Part shown: piece after piece, positions 14,587 through 22,924 of the stretch | Numbering within the stretch: the first letter of the stretch is position 1 | Layout: every line of letters begins with the position of its first letter | Source of the DNA: a virus | Virus record (IMG/VR): IMGVR_UViG_3300007029_000005 | Coordinates: 1-41,003 of that record | Direction: 5' to 3' (one strand) | DNA length: 41,003 nt | The notes under the pieces: generated by a model | What the model saw: the letters and a program-made list of their open reading frames with translations, nothing else | Told to the model about the DNA's origin: nothing | Database searches by the model: none | Program-made: the position numbers and the translations under genes

Positions 14587-15567
14587 CTATATGATACGGA
14601 TTTGAGCCCCGCCCTGGAACGGGAACGCCTCGTTCTTCTCGAACGGGTCGAACGTCCCGAACCACACCAGGTTTCCGTCGAAGTCGAACACCCCGAGCTC
14701 GCTGACGTCCAGGGGCTGCCCGGCCGGCTCACTCTTGTACCACTTGGTGGACGCCCGAACGGTCTCCGAACCGCCCTCCCGTGAGGCCCGCTTCCGGTCC
14801 TGCTCGTTGGTGAGGGAAGTATCCGACTTCTTCGGGTCAGTCGTTCCGGTCCCGAGGGCCACCTCCCACAGGCCGACGGTCTCGCTTTGTATCTGGATGG
14901 CGTCGGCCAGCCCCTTCTCACCCGCGTCGGTGATAACGGAGTCCCCGATGCCGTCGCCGTTAAACTCGAAGGTAACCTCGGCCTTGAGCTCCTCGTCGGC
15001 TGCCGGGTCGACCGCGGTAGTGGTCAGCCGGCACATAAGCGTCCCGTCCTGATCCTCAACTCCGTACTCGGTCACGACGTCACCGAACTCCGAGAAGAGG
15101 AATGGGGCCTGGGCCCGGGTCACGTTCGAGGCGTCCTTGGTCCCGAACGCGAAGTTCGTCCCGCTCGGTGAGCCGAGGGAGGTGTTCCCGGTCCCGGCCG
15201 CGGTTGAGCTTGAGCCGACCGCCAGGGCCGCGAGCCCGATCTGCCCGCCGACCAGGGCGTCGACCACCGTCCCCCGCCCGCCGGTCGTGAACTCGCCGGA
15301 CTCCTCGGTGTCGGTGACGAGGGTCCAGTCCCCGCGGTGATCGCCGACCTCTCCCCGCCCCATCCCCTGGGCCGAGTCCGGGTGGCCCATTATGAGCGAG
15401 GTCCGGAGCGGGCGGGTGTACACCTCAACACCGACGCCGACCTCCACGGTGTTCCCGGTGAACACGTAGTCGCGGGTGGCGTCAGAACTAACCTCGATGG
15501 CGTACCCCTCGAGGCGCTTCTGTCCGGACCGGTTCTCCGCAACCGTCTCCTCAATTCTTCGTGGCAT
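14587..15567 (-). CDS. Virion protein, probable baseplate or tail component
   Basis: 326 aa. The start resembles phage tail or sheath-tube-like proteins: a basic beginning, then beta-rich sequence with T/S/G repeats around residues 90-145 and a strongly beta C-terminus (FDFDGNLVWFGTFDPF). It overlaps the upstream stop by one base (TAATG). Lies between hub-type proteins and the fibre, so it is likely a distal tail part. I cannot assign a family. Confidence 0.7.
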   Translation of the reverse strand: MPRRIEETVAENRSGQKRLEGYAIEVSSDATRDYVFTGNTVEVGVGVEVYTRPLRTSLIMGHPDSAQGMGRGEVGDHRGDWTLVTDTEESGEFTTGGRGTVVDALVGGQIGLAALAVGSSSTAAGTGNTSLGSPSGTNFAFGTKDASNVTRAQAPFLFSEFGDVVTEYGVEDQDGTLMCRLTTTAVDPAADEELKAEVTFEFNGDGIGDSVITDAGEKGLADAIQIQSETVGLWEVALGTGTTDPKKSDTSLTNEQDRKRASREGGSETVRASTKWYKSEPAGQPLDVSELGVFDFDGNLVWFGTFDPFEKNEAFPFQGGAQIRII

Positions 15568-16415
15568 TATCGGATGTACCCTCCCAGGATCGGCGGGATC
15601 ACCGAGACCGTTTGCGACTCGAGGGTGTCGATGGTCATTTCGACGCTCACCAGCTCCTCGAAGCTGTACTCGAACTCCACGGTGGTCGACTCGCCGTTAA
15701 AGAGGAAGATAGGGCCCTGGGCCTTCACTACCTCACCGTCGACTTTCAGCTGCGGGTAGGCGTCACCGCTCACGTCCCCGATGTTCTCGAGGTCCGCACT
15801 GATCGTGATCGTCTCGTACGTGTACGGTGTCGTTTCGCTCACCTGGAGGTTGCTGTACGACATAAGCGGCTCCCCGGTCTCGATGTCGTCAGGCTGGGAG
15901 AACTCGATACGGTTCCCGATAATCTCGGTCGTCCCGGGCGGGACGTTCACCCCGTCCTTGCTGACCCCGGCCTCCTCGTGGAAGATAATCCCGGTGACCT
16001 TCTCGCCGTCGGCGGTCTCGGTCTCTCCTGTCATACCTGACGTTGAGCCGAACTGCGACTGCAGCTCCTCGTAGGAGGTCGCGGTGTCCTGGACGTACGT
16101 CTCGAAGTCGCCGTACTTTGACCCGTCCTCGTCAGCATCCTCAAAGCTGTTTTTGATTTTCTGGATGAATGAGTCGGCCTCGAGGGAGGTGAAGCCGTTG
16201 TCCTCGAGGTAGGTCTTAAACTGCGTGAAGTCCGAGATATCCTCATCGCTCCCGTCGCCGTCGAGGTCGTAGGCGTCCAGCTGATCCTGGAAGGTCCCGA
16301 AGTCCCCGACGTTGTCTTTGAGCTTCTGGAGGTCCGTCCCGGCCTGGTTCACGTCCTGCTGCGGGTTCTTGAAGCCGAGCCACACCAGCTTCTTATCCGA
16401 TGAGAGGTCGGCCAT
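15567..16415 (-). CDS. Tail protein with C-terminal Ig-like domain
   Basis: 282 aa. Residues 1-135 are helical and acidic, with a D-x-D-G-D-G-S-D calcium-loop-like stretch at about 50-57. Residues about 145-200 are beta-rich. Residues about 200-275 look like a CARDB-type Ig fold (ISADLENIGDVSGDAYPQLK, then a VEFEYSFEEL strand). Such domains often decorate tail or baseplate surfaces and bind calcium or sugar. Overlaps the downstream start (TAATG). Upstream hub gene ends next to it. Confidence 0.7.
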   Translation of the reverse strand: MADLSSDKKLVWLGFKNPQQDVNQAGTDLQKLKDNVGDFGTFQDQLDAYDLDGDGSDEDISDFTQFKTYLEDNGFTSLEADSFIQKIKNSFEDADEDGSKYGDFETYVQDTATSYEELQSQFGSTSGMTGETETADGEKVTGIIFHEEAGVSKDGVNVPPGTTEIIGNRIEFSQPDDIETGEPLMSYSNLQVSETTPYTYETITISADLENIGDVSGDAYPQLKVDGEVVKAQGPIFLFNGESTTVEFEYSFEELVSVEMTIDTLESQTVSVIPPILGGYIR

Positions 16416-17839
16416 CAGACCCTCACCCCCAGGTCCAGGGAGACGATGCCGGACTTGTCGACGCTCTTGGAGTTGACCACGAAGTCCCCGTCCAGGTTCT
16501 GCGGGGGCCAGCTGACGTACACCGAGTCGCCCTTTGAGAGTTGCTGGAACTCGGTGTTGGCCACCTCAAAAGTTGCGACCGTGTCGTTCCAGGCGTTCTC
16601 CTCGAGGAAGCCCCGACCGCGGTCCTCGGCCTCGCTGTTTGTCTGGATAGTCTCATCGACCAGGGGCTCGCTGCGCGGGGCCACCCCGTAGAAGGCGATG
16701 GACCCGGGATCACGGAGCGTCCGCTGTACGTTCCCGGCCCCCTGGACGGTGACCTTGTTCTTCACGGTGTCGTACTTCGTGTTGAAGTCGGCCTTCGTGA
16801 CCGCGGTCGTCCCCCTGACGATCTGGAGGCCGGGGCCGCTCCCGCCGGCCTGCTCGAAGTGAAGGTCCTCGTTCGAATCTATCCAGCTGGTGTACCCGTT
16901 CTCGGTCTGGAGGTCCTGGAGTATCTCGAGGGCCGACTTATCGACCCGCCGGGTGATCGACCGACCGGTGTCTCCGACGTTGTTCACGGTTATACTCGAA
17001 CCGGAACGGTCCGTCAGCTGGTACGGGTACGTTGAGGCGTAGTCGATCACGATGCCGACGTTGTCGGTGAGCTCCCCGCTCACCTCGAACCGGTACTCGA
17101 GGGTTCCGTCGCTGCCGACCTCTCCGTCAGGGTCAGCATCCTCGGCTTTGAGCTCGTACTCGTTGAAGTCAGTCCCGCGGTACTCCACCTCCCACACGTA
17201 CTGGTTCCCGGCGTTGTCTCGGAGCTCGATCTGCCCGGTTATCTGGTTCCCGGGGTCGTTCACGAGCAGCCGGGTCTCCAGCCGGAGGAGCTGACCGTCA
17301 CCCGGGATGGCGAAGCCGGGGACGTCCGAGAAGGTCGCCTCATAGCTCCCGGAGGACCCGCTCGGGATGCCCAGGAAGATGAGGTCGGAGCCCCGGTCGT
17401 GAATCTGTTTTGTTTCGAGCCCGGCGAGCTCGAAGTACGGCGTGTCGCCGGTCCATCCGGAGAGGTCGTCTCCTTCGTGGACTCGAACCTCACCGAGCCC
17501 GTCGGCCTGCTCGGTCACCGCGGACCGAATTATCTCACCGTCGTCCTTGTCGTAGAACACCCGGTGGACGTCCAGGTTCTTGAGCTCGTACCGGGTGTCC
17601 AGGGCCTCGATCTCGAGGGTTCCGCTATCAGCCCGAGTCGGCTTCCCGGTGACGTACCCGTTCCAGTCCTCATCGTTCGGCCGGGTGATCGTCACCTTGT
17701 CACCGCTCCCGAAGGTCTGCTTGTTGAACGAGGTCGACCCGACCACGATAGTGGTCTGACCGAGGTCCCCGGTCTGGGAGCTGGTCTCCACGTCGATCAG
17801 GGCGTCAGGCTCCTGCCCGGCGATGGTGACGCTCACCAT
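16415..17839 (-). CDS. Baseplate hub / tail-associated protein
   Basis: 474 aa. N-terminal beta-rich domain (VTIAGQEPDALIDVETS...) then a middle jelly-roll-like insert (about 150-270). A C-terminal part has I-L-Q-D-L-x-x-x-N-G-Y-T-S-W-I-D (about 308-323) and Y-D-T-V-K-N-K-V-T-V-Q-G (about 358-369). The latter pattern is characteristic of gp27- or gpD-like hub proteins of contractile and siphoviral tails. Position after the tape measure fits. It forms the ring at the tail tip that holds fibre and tape measure. Confidence 0.8.
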   Translation of the reverse strand: MVSVTIAGQEPDALIDVETSSQTGDLGQTTIVVGSTSFNKQTFGSGDKVTITRPNDEDWNGYVTGKPTRADSGTLEIEALDTRYELKNLDVHRVFYDKDDGEIIRSAVTEQADGLGEVRVHEGDDLSGWTGDTPYFELAGLETKQIHDRGSDLIFLGIPSGSSGSYEATFSDVPGFAIPGDGQLLRLETRLLVNDPGNQITGQIELRDNAGNQYVWEVEYRGTDFNEYELKAEDADPDGEVGSDGTLEYRFEVSGELTDNVGIVIDYASTYPYQLTDRSGSSITVNNVGDTGRSITRRVDKSALEILQDLQTENGYTSWIDSNEDLHFEQAGGSGPGLQIVRGTTAVTKADFNTKYDTVKNKVTVQGAGNVQRTLRDPGSIAFYGVAPRSEPLVDETIQTNSEAEDRGRGFLEENAWNDTVATFEVANTEFQQLSKGDSVYVSWPPQNLDGDFVVNSKSVDKSGIVSLDLGVRV

Positions 17840-17840
17840 A

Positions 17841-18323
17841 TCAGTCGTCCCCCACGTACACGTCGGCGTGCGTGAGCTCGACGGTGAAGCTGTACTGCTC
17901 GGGCCCCGTCTTTGAGCGGTTCTCGGTGGTCGACAGTTTGCTTATCATAACCCCGAGGGTCCGCGGGCCGATCTCCACGGTGTCGAAGCCGTCAGAAGCG
18001 TCCGGACCCCACACCCGAGCGGCGTGAGCCAGGGCCATCTCCTTCTCGGTCGCCCGCTCCCAGGTGTTGGTGTCGATGTCCGGGTAGTTCCCGCCGGTCG
18101 GGTACGTCCCGTCCTGGGTGTTGTTGAGCTTCCCGTCCAGGGTGTACTTCTCGAAGCCGATGTTCACCTCCTTACCGGAGAGGTCGCCGGCCACCCCGAG
18201 GATGCCCTTCGTCACGATGTTGTTCCCGATCTGACGGTCCCACTTGTTCACCTTGAGGTTGAACGTGTCGGTCCCGTCGTTCCGGATCAGCTGTACGTCC
18301 AGGTCGGTGGTGTCGTCTGGCAT
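17841..18323 (-). CDS. Tail protein next to the tape measure
   Basis: 160 aa. Beta-rich; the W-D-R-Q-I-G-N-N start and E-x-x-Y-S-F-T-V-E-L-T-H-A end fit small distal tail or hub-linker proteins. Located between the tape measure and the hub gene, where phages carry the distal tail or LysM-type baseplate wedge. Starts with a GGGTGAT Shine-Dalgarno. No named family is certain. Confidence 0.7.
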   Translation of the reverse strand: MPDDTTDLDVQLIRNDGTDTFNLKVNKWDRQIGNNIVTKGILGVAGDLSGKEVNIGFEKYTLDGKLNNTQDGTYPTGGNYPDIDTNTWERATEKEMALAHAARVWGPDASDGFDTVEIGPRTLGVMISKLSTTENRSKTGPEQYSFTVELTHADVYVGDD

Positions 18324-18329
18324 TCTTTA

Positions 18330-19556
18330 TCACCCGATGAGTGTGGTGAGCTCGTCGCCCTGCTTTTCGGCGATCAGGTCTGCGAGCGTCTCCATCTGCG
18401 TCCGGGTCAGCTCGGAGAGGTCGATGGACTGGTCGCCGATCTCGATCACCTGGCGCTCGATGTTGAGGGTCGTCCCCGCTCCCCCGCTTCCGCCGGAGGA
18501 ACGGAGGGCCGCGATCACGTCCTGGCTCACGTCAGCCGGGAGGACCATCTCACCCTGGTGGAGGACGGCCCCACCGCCCTCTTCAATCATACCCCCGCTG
18601 GCCAGCTGCGGGAAGTTGAGGGTGTCGCCCCCGAGGCTGATTTCCGGGACGTTAGCTCCGACCTCCCCGATGTGGGGGATGTCGACCGCGATACGCTGGC
18701 CCCCGATACTGAATTCGGGGAGCGTGATCGAGTCCGGGACGACCGCGTTGAAGAGCCCGGTCACCCCGGTGGTGACCGCGGAGGCGAGGTCCTCGGCGAC
18801 CCCTTCGGCGAGGCTGATAACGTCGTCCTTCCAGTCGTTGAGGGTGTCCATTATCCCGCCGATGAGCCGTGTCCAGGCCCCGGCGAATATCTGGAGGACC
18901 TCCTCACCTCTCTCGATGGCCCCCTGTAAGCCGCCCTCCATAAACCCGATTATCAGGGCCCCGAGGAGCGCGAGCCCCCCGGCGAAGATACTGATAACCG
19001 CGAGGATGGCGTCGTTGGCCCACCCCGGTAGTGACTCGGCGAGGGCGGTCCCGAGGCTCCCTATCCAGTCCAGGACCCCGGTTATCTTGAGAATCCAGAC
19101 CGCGAAGAGGCCGATCACCGCCCCGATGGCAGCCGCGAAGGCGAGGGCCCCGGCTGACCCGGCCGCGAGCCAGCCGATGAAGGAGCTCGCATAACCAGCC
19201 AGCGTACCGAACGCTGACGTGAGACCACCCCCGACGAGCCATCCGTACAGTCCTTTCACCGCCCCGGTCAGGAGACCGGTCGCCGTGGTCGCCGAGGTGA
19301 ACTGCCCGACCAGGAGCATCAGCCCCGACCCGAGCAGCCCGAGGGCCCCGGAGACGAAGCCGGATTGTGTCCCGAGGCTCCCGAAGCTATCACTTAGTGA
19401 GCCGGAGGAGTCCCCGACCTGATCCATCGCCTCATCGGTCTCGCGGGCCTGATCGGCGAGCCCCTCGAGGCCGTCGCTCATCTCCTCGGCTGACTTCTTC
19501 GACTTGGCGATCTCCTTTATCTCCGCAATCCAGGTTAGTTCGCCGACTTCGGCCAT
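18330..19556 (-). CDS. Tail tape measure protein
   Basis: 408 aa, short for this family. The N-terminal 60 residues are a charged helix (AKSKKSAEEMSDGLEGLADQ). Residues about 60-225 contain several hydrophobic helices rich in G and A, as is usual for tape measures. Near residues 312-335 is the family end motif ASGGMIEEGGGAVLHQGEMV. The C-terminus is a charged coiled coil. At roughly 1.5 angstrom per residue it would fit a tail of about 60 nm, which is inference. The late element copy B lies upstream. The chaperone genes precede it, as in other tailed viruses. Confidence 0.9.
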   Translation of the reverse strand: MAEVGELTWIAEIKEIAKSKKSAEEMSDGLEGLADQARETDEAMDQVGDSSGSLSDSFGSLGTQSGFVSGALGLLGSGLMLLVGQFTSATTATGLLTGAVKGLYGWLVGGGLTSAFGTLAGYASSFIGWLAAGSAGALAFAAAIGAVIGLFAVWILKITGVLDWIGSLGTALAESLPGWANDAILAVISIFAGGLALLGALIIGFMEGGLQGAIERGEEVLQIFAGAWTRLIGGIMDTLNDWKDDVISLAEGVAEDLASAVTTGVTGLFNAVVPDSITLPEFSIGGQRIAVDIPHIGEVGANVPEISLGGDTLNFPQLASGGMIEEGGGAVLHQGEMVLPADVSQDVIAALRSSGGSGGAGTTLNIERQVIEIGDQSIDLSELTRTQMETLADLIAEKQGDELTTLIG

Positions 19557-19580
19557 AGGGTGGTCACTCTTACTGGTAGA

Positions 19581-19595
19581 TTTGTACCCATACCC
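19581..19595 (-). promoter_or_regulatory. Late element, copy B (tape measure)
   Basis: Exact copy of GGGTATGGGTACAAA, 25 nt before the ATG at 19556 and after the end of the frameshift product. Confidence 0.7.
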
Positions 19596-19628
19596 GGCCG
19601 GCCGACTCGGGCCCTCGAAAAGGGGAGG

Positions 19629-20542
19629 CTACTGCTTGTTGAGGTGGCGGCCCCCGCCGTTGTTCTGACGGGCCTCCTTCTGCATCTCTTCCCGCTTCTC
19701 GTCTTTCATCTGCAGGTACTCCCGGTGGAGGACGGAGAACTCTTCGACCTCCTTATCGGTGAGCCCCGGCTGGACGTGCTCGATCACGTCGACGGCCGGC
19801 CCGACGTCCAGGCGGTCGGCGAGCTCCTCACCCTTCCACCACAGACCGAGGGCGGTGGCGAGGAACATCCCCCCGAGCAGCAGGGCCCCGGCGTGAGCCA
19901 CCCCGGCGGCCAGGAAGGAGAGGGCCGCGGCTGCCGCCCCGAGGTGATCGGCGGTCGGGGTCAGCCGCTCCCGGTGACGGACCTCCTTCGTGTACGAGCC
20001 CCGCAGGTCCTCGAGGGTGATCCCGTCCCACTCCTCAACGAGCTTGTACTCTATTGCTCGTCGCTGATAGTAGGCTCGGGCGGGGTTCCCGTATCGCCCT
20101 CCGCTACTCCCTCCGCGAAGGGCTCGTCGGAGTTTTTTTCTTCCTGATCCGTCAGGGCCTTACCCGGGTTCGGGGCCACCTCCTGGAGCTTCGTCCCGAG
20201 CTCCGGGCTCATCCCGGCCAGGAAGATGGAGAGACCGGAGTCCCCGCTGACCCCGTCGACGGAGGTATCCTGGATCATCGCCTCGAGGCAGTTCTTGTAG
20301 TACGAGTCGATGTGGAGCTCGGTCGCGTCCTCGCCGATCTTGAGCGCCTCGCTCACGTACTTGTTCTTGCCCTTCCAGGTGAGCTGCTTCACGTCGAACC
20401 AGAACCGGACGACCTCACCCTCCGGGTTCGGGGCCCGGATGTACACCCGCTCGGTCTCGTCGGAGACCATCGCGTCGTCTCGGCTTCCGTCTCGATGCTC
20501 GTCCCACCATTCGGGCTTCTCACCGCGGCTTATGTCAGACAT
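19629..20542 (-). CDS. Tail assembly chaperone G-T fusion made by -1 frameshift
   Basis: Predicted 304-aa product. Translation starts at 20542 in the chaperone frame, slips back one base at A_AAA_AAC (20138-20132), and continues as CTC CGA CGA GCC... to the TAG at 19629. The downstream frame is open from before the slip site and encodes a coherent 167-aa extension: a basic start (ARAYYQRRAIEYKLVEEW), a Gly/Ala-rich helix around AAAAALSFLAAG, and a charged tail. The extension has no ATG near its beginning; its first GTG is far inside, cutting a likely domain. The gene order, G, G-T, tape measure, matches the lambda-type chaperone pair. The frameshift is predicted, not shown. Confidence 0.8.
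20051..20542 (-). CDS. Tail assembly chaperone (G-type)
   Basis: 163 aa from the ATG at 20542 (GGAG 11 nt before, in a CTAACA leader shared with 24821 and 26890). Acidic, two-domain: residues about 25-110 hold strands and helices (FWFDVKQLTWKGKNKYVSEALK), and about 110-163 hold a tail. Position just upstream of the tape measure plus the frameshift site identify it as the chaperone that coats the tape measure during tail assembly. The non-shifted product ends at the TAG at 20051. Confidence 0.8.
   Translation of the reverse strand: MSDISRGEKPEWWDEHRDGSRDDAMVSDETERVYIRAPNPEGEVVRFWFDVKQLTWKGKNKYVSEALKIGEDATELHIDSYYKNCLEAMIQDTSVDGVSGDSGLSIFLAGMSPELGTKLQEVAPNPGKALTDQEEKNSDEPFAEGVAEGDTGTPPEPTISDEQ
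20132..20138 (-). promoter_or_regulatory. Programmed -1 frameshift slippery site A_AAA_AAC
   Basis: The heptamer lies in codons GAA AAA AAC of the chaperone gene, in the exact phase needed (X_XXY_YYZ). A seven-A run is rare in this GC-rich genome. The -1 frame is open from before the site to 19629, immediately before the tape measure unit. Confidence 0.85.
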
Positions 20543-20774
20543 TGTTAGGTTGCTCCGTGTACCGTTTGTGGCGTCTTTCGAACTCCTCACGAGTAGGGAT
20601 AGCTCCCTGACCAGTCAGGTGCTCTTGCATATCTATGACCAGGCCCCTTGTAAAGTGTTCGCGGGTCTGGACGTCCTCGAGGCGGCCCTGGGCCTGCCCG
20701 GGCGTCGGGTAGGCGTCACACCGCCAGCCGAGGACCTCGCTGTACCACCAGCACTGGTAGCGGTTCGGTCCCAC
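20535..20774 (-). CDS. Small hypothetical tail-region protein
   Basis: 79 aa from a GTG at 20774 with GAGGTGA six bases upstream. Tryptophan- and arginine-rich, ending in a basic helix (TREEFERRHKRYTEQPN). Its end overlaps the chaperone start by eight bases. Not recognised. It may be another assembly factor between tail tube and chaperone. Confidence 0.65.
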   Translation of the reverse strand: MGPNRYQCWWYSEVLGWRCDAYPTPGQAQGRLEDVQTREHFTRGLVIDMQEHLTGQGAIPTREEFERRHKRYTEQPNNV

Positions 20775-20785
20775 CGAGCGTCACC

Positions 20786-21808
20786 TCACACCGCGGTCCC
20801 CGCGGTCAGGTACGAGTCGGTCTCGGTCCCGTCGACCACGGTGATCGTGGTCTGCCGGGGGTTGAGCGAGATTTCCGTCTCCACCTTCCCCTCTTCGGGA
20901 ACCGGGTGGGCCCCGTTCGGGAGCTTGCAGTCGACGCCCTCGAACTTGAGCGTCTCGTCCCCGCCGTTCTTGGCAAACTCCATCGTCGCCGTGAAGGTCC
21001 CGCCGGAGTTGACCAGCTCGTTGTAGATGGAGTTGTCCGTGACCGCGATGGTCACGTCCCAGGTGTACCCGCCGTTCCCGTACAGAATCTCGTACGGCTC
21101 GGGAGCCTCGGAGCTCTCCATATAGTACTCGGCGGTCGGGTTGTTGGCGATCTCGAAGGTGAAGTCGGTCACCCGAGCGAACTGGTTACTCGCCCCGCCG
21201 AACTTGAGGTCCAGGTTCGAGCTCACCTTGTCGAACTTCCAGGGCTCGCGGTCCGGCAGCGATACCGAGGTGACCGTGGAGTGCGGCGTGTCGTCGGTGA
21301 TCCCCAGGGCCTGGACGTCAGCCGAGACGGTGAGCTTCCCGTCGTTGCTGACCTCGATGCTCGCCGAGCCCGGGTAACAGCCCAGGAAGGTCCTCACGAA
21401 GTCGTCCTGGGAGCCGCCCCGACCGAGGTAGGCGGCCTCCATCGTCGCGGTCGGCGGGGGCCCGTCCTGCTTCCGGGTGATCGTGTGCTGCGTCAGCCCG
21501 GCCGACGGCGTGTCGGCCGCGACGGTGTCGACCCCCATAGCCCAGGCGATGGGCCAGCCGTCGTACGGGACCATCGTGAGGGAGCCGGCGTCGAAGCCCC
21601 ACTGCCCCTCGGTCTGCTCGTAGGGGTCGCGGCCTCCGCCGACGTAGTGTTCCTCGGTGAGGTCGATCTCGGGGTCGGGCAGCTCCTGCTCACCTTGCAG
21701 GAAGCCCGGGTATCGTTCGACGGTGACTTCGCCCTTCTGCGCGGCCTCGATGGCGAGCTTTACTTCTGACTTTTCGGACTTGTACGGGTGTGGGGTGCTG
21801 ATGCTCAT
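20786..21808 (-). CDS. Major tail tube protein
   Basis: 340 aa, beta-rich with glycine turns, as in tail tube proteins that stack in rings. The C-terminal half (SVSLPDREPWKFDKVSSN, YTWDVTIAVTDNSIYNEL) has the paired long strands typical of the tube fold. Order fits: terminator and connector proteins upstream, chaperones and tape measure downstream. The start (TAACCGATG) directly follows the previous stop. Family assignment rests on position and fold pattern. Confidence 0.75.
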   Translation of the reverse strand: MSISTPHPYKSEKSEVKLAIEAAQKGEVTVERYPGFLQGEQELPDPEIDLTEEHYVGGGRDPYEQTEGQWGFDAGSLTMVPYDGWPIAWAMGVDTVAADTPSAGLTQHTITRKQDGPPPTATMEAAYLGRGGSQDDFVRTFLGCYPGSASIEVSNDGKLTVSADVQALGITDDTPHSTVTSVSLPDREPWKFDKVSSNLDLKFGGASNQFARVTDFTFEIANNPTAEYYMESSEAPEPYEILYGNGGYTWDVTIAVTDNSIYNELVNSGGTFTATMEFAKNGGDETLKFEGVDCKLPNGAHPVPEEGKVETEISLNPRQTTITVVDGTETDSYLTAGTAV

Positions 21809-21811
21809 CGG

Positions 21812-22069
21812 TTAGTCGTCCTCCTGATCGGCGATCTCGAAGTGCGGGTTCTGATCCGCGAGCAGGCCCTCCACCTTCTTCGCTACCTTCCCGGCCTGCT
21901 GCGGAGAGAGGCCCGCGAAGTCGGCGGTCACTTTCTCTCGGATGTCGAACTCCTCACCCTCGTCGTAGGTGAGCTCCTCCCGGAAGCCGCGGTGTTCCGG
22001 GAACGGGGTTTCCCCCTCGTCGTCCTGGGGGGCCGTGTTGAGTCGGCCGGCCCGGAGTGCTCGGAGCAT
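21812..22069 (-). CDS. Small acidic hypothetical protein
   Basis: 85 aa from the ATG at 22069. The frame is open upstream, but it passes through the late element, which is not conserved as protein in the other copies. Basic start then acidic, with a helix (SPQQAGKVAKKVEGLLADQN). First gene of the tail tube unit. Function unknown. Confidence 0.7.
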   Translation of the reverse strand: MLRALRAGRLNTAPQDDEGETPFPEHRGFREELTYDEGEEFDIREKVTADFAGLSPQQAGKVAKKVEGLLADQNPHFEIADQEDD

Positions 22070-22078
22070 AGTTCTATC

Positions 22079-22093
22079 TTTGTACCCATACCC
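22079..22093 (-). promoter_or_regulatory. Late element, copy C (tail tube unit)
   Basis: Exact copy of GGGTATGGGTACAAA, 10 nt before the ATG at 22069. It starts the unit with the 85-aa gene, tail tube and chaperones. Confidence 0.65.
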
Positions 22094-22104
22094 GTCCAGC
22101 CGGG

Positions 22105-22623
22105 TCAGATAACACCGAAGGCCTCGTACTGGATGTCGTAGTACGCCCGCCACTGGTTCGAGAAGCGGGTCGGCGTGTTGTCGATGTTCACGAGGTTGAG
22201 CTCGCCGAACGCCGAGCCGAACACACCGTCGACGGGAGCCCGGTGAGCCTCCCGGATGTTCTCGAGGACGTGTACCACGGCGTTCCGCTGCTTCTTCCCG
22301 GAGCGGCCGTCCATCTCGTCGGCGATCACGATCTCCATCCTCACCGCGAACTCGTAGTCCTGCGAGGAGTGAGTCACGTCACCCCACTCGATGTTGGTGG
22401 GGGACTCATCGTGAACGTACACGAGCGGGGTGGTCCGCTTGTCTGACGGGAGGGCCCGTGAAGACTCGCTCGGCCCCGGCGCTTCCATATCGATGAACCG
22501 CGGTTGCTGTACCGGGTCACCGTCCGGGCCGGTGTTGTGATTCGACCACTCGCCCTCGAAGCCGGAGGTCCCGTCAGCCCCCTCGATGGTGAGCTCCTGG
22601 ACGTCGTAGGTCGGCCGGGTCAC
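22105..22623 (-). CDS. Tail terminator / neck protein
   Basis: 172 aa from a GTG at 22623 (GGGGTG eight bases upstream). The C-terminal R-A-Y-Y-D-I-Q-Y-E-A-F-G-V-I strand and the helix VVHVLENIREAH suit tail terminator or tail-completion proteins that cap the tube. The order (connector, gp10-like, terminator, tube) matches HK97-type genomes. A 301-bp gap with a plus-strand promoter separates it from the next gene upstream. Confidence 0.65.
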   Translation of the reverse strand: MTRPTYDVQELTIEGADGTSGFEGEWSNHNTGPDGDPVQQPRFIDMEAPGPSESSRALPSDKRTTPLVYVHDESPTNIEWGDVTHSSQDYEFAVRMEIVIADEMDGRSGKKQRNAVVHVLENIREAHRAPVDGVFGSAFGELNLVNIDNTPTRFSNQWRAYYDIQYEAFGVI

Positions 22624-22637
22624 GGCCGAACACCCCG

Positions 22638-22666
22638 CGGTTGTACACGTAGGACAACCCTTAAGG
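22638..22666 (+). promoter_or_regulatory. Shared early-type promoter, copy 6, orphan
   Basis: GGTTGTACACGTAGGACAAC then CCCTTAAG. One base differs from the core. Unlike the other seven copies it has no GAGGTAACAG leader and no ATG 40-50 nt downstream. It shares the block AAGGGGTCACCCGTCGT with copy 7 at 28526-28542. It points into about 270 bp without a credible gene. Confidence 0.7.
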
Positions 22667-22924
22667 GGTCACCCGTCGTCCGACGTGGGGGCAGCCGACT
22701 TGCCACCACCCGACGGAGCCGGTGAAACGAACCCCCGAAAACTCCGAGACGGCTGTTTTCACGGGGTACAGACCCCGACGAGGCCGAATCCCGAGAAAAC
22801 TTCTCCAGGGGGTAGGCTACGGACCGGTCCTCCTCGGCCACACGAGGCGACTGTGCGCGACTGTGGCCCCCCTGTCGTTCGCCCGATATCGGGGACGACA
22901 CGGCCGGAGTCCGGCAGTCTCGGG
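22667..22924 (+). ncRNA. Candidate structured non-coding RNA
   Basis: The plus strand after orphan promoter 6 holds no gene of normal composition but has two competing hairpins. CCCCGAAAAC (22733-22742) pairs with GTTTTCACGGGG (22755-22766) with a two-base bulge. CGGGGT-ACAG-ACCCCG (22762-22777) is a perfect hairpin that uses the same CGGGG. Transcript ends are unknown; 22690-22925 is an estimate. It is either a small RNA, an antisense or attenuator element for the flanking minus-strand head and tail genes, or the relic of a lost accessory gene. Confidence 0.4.
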
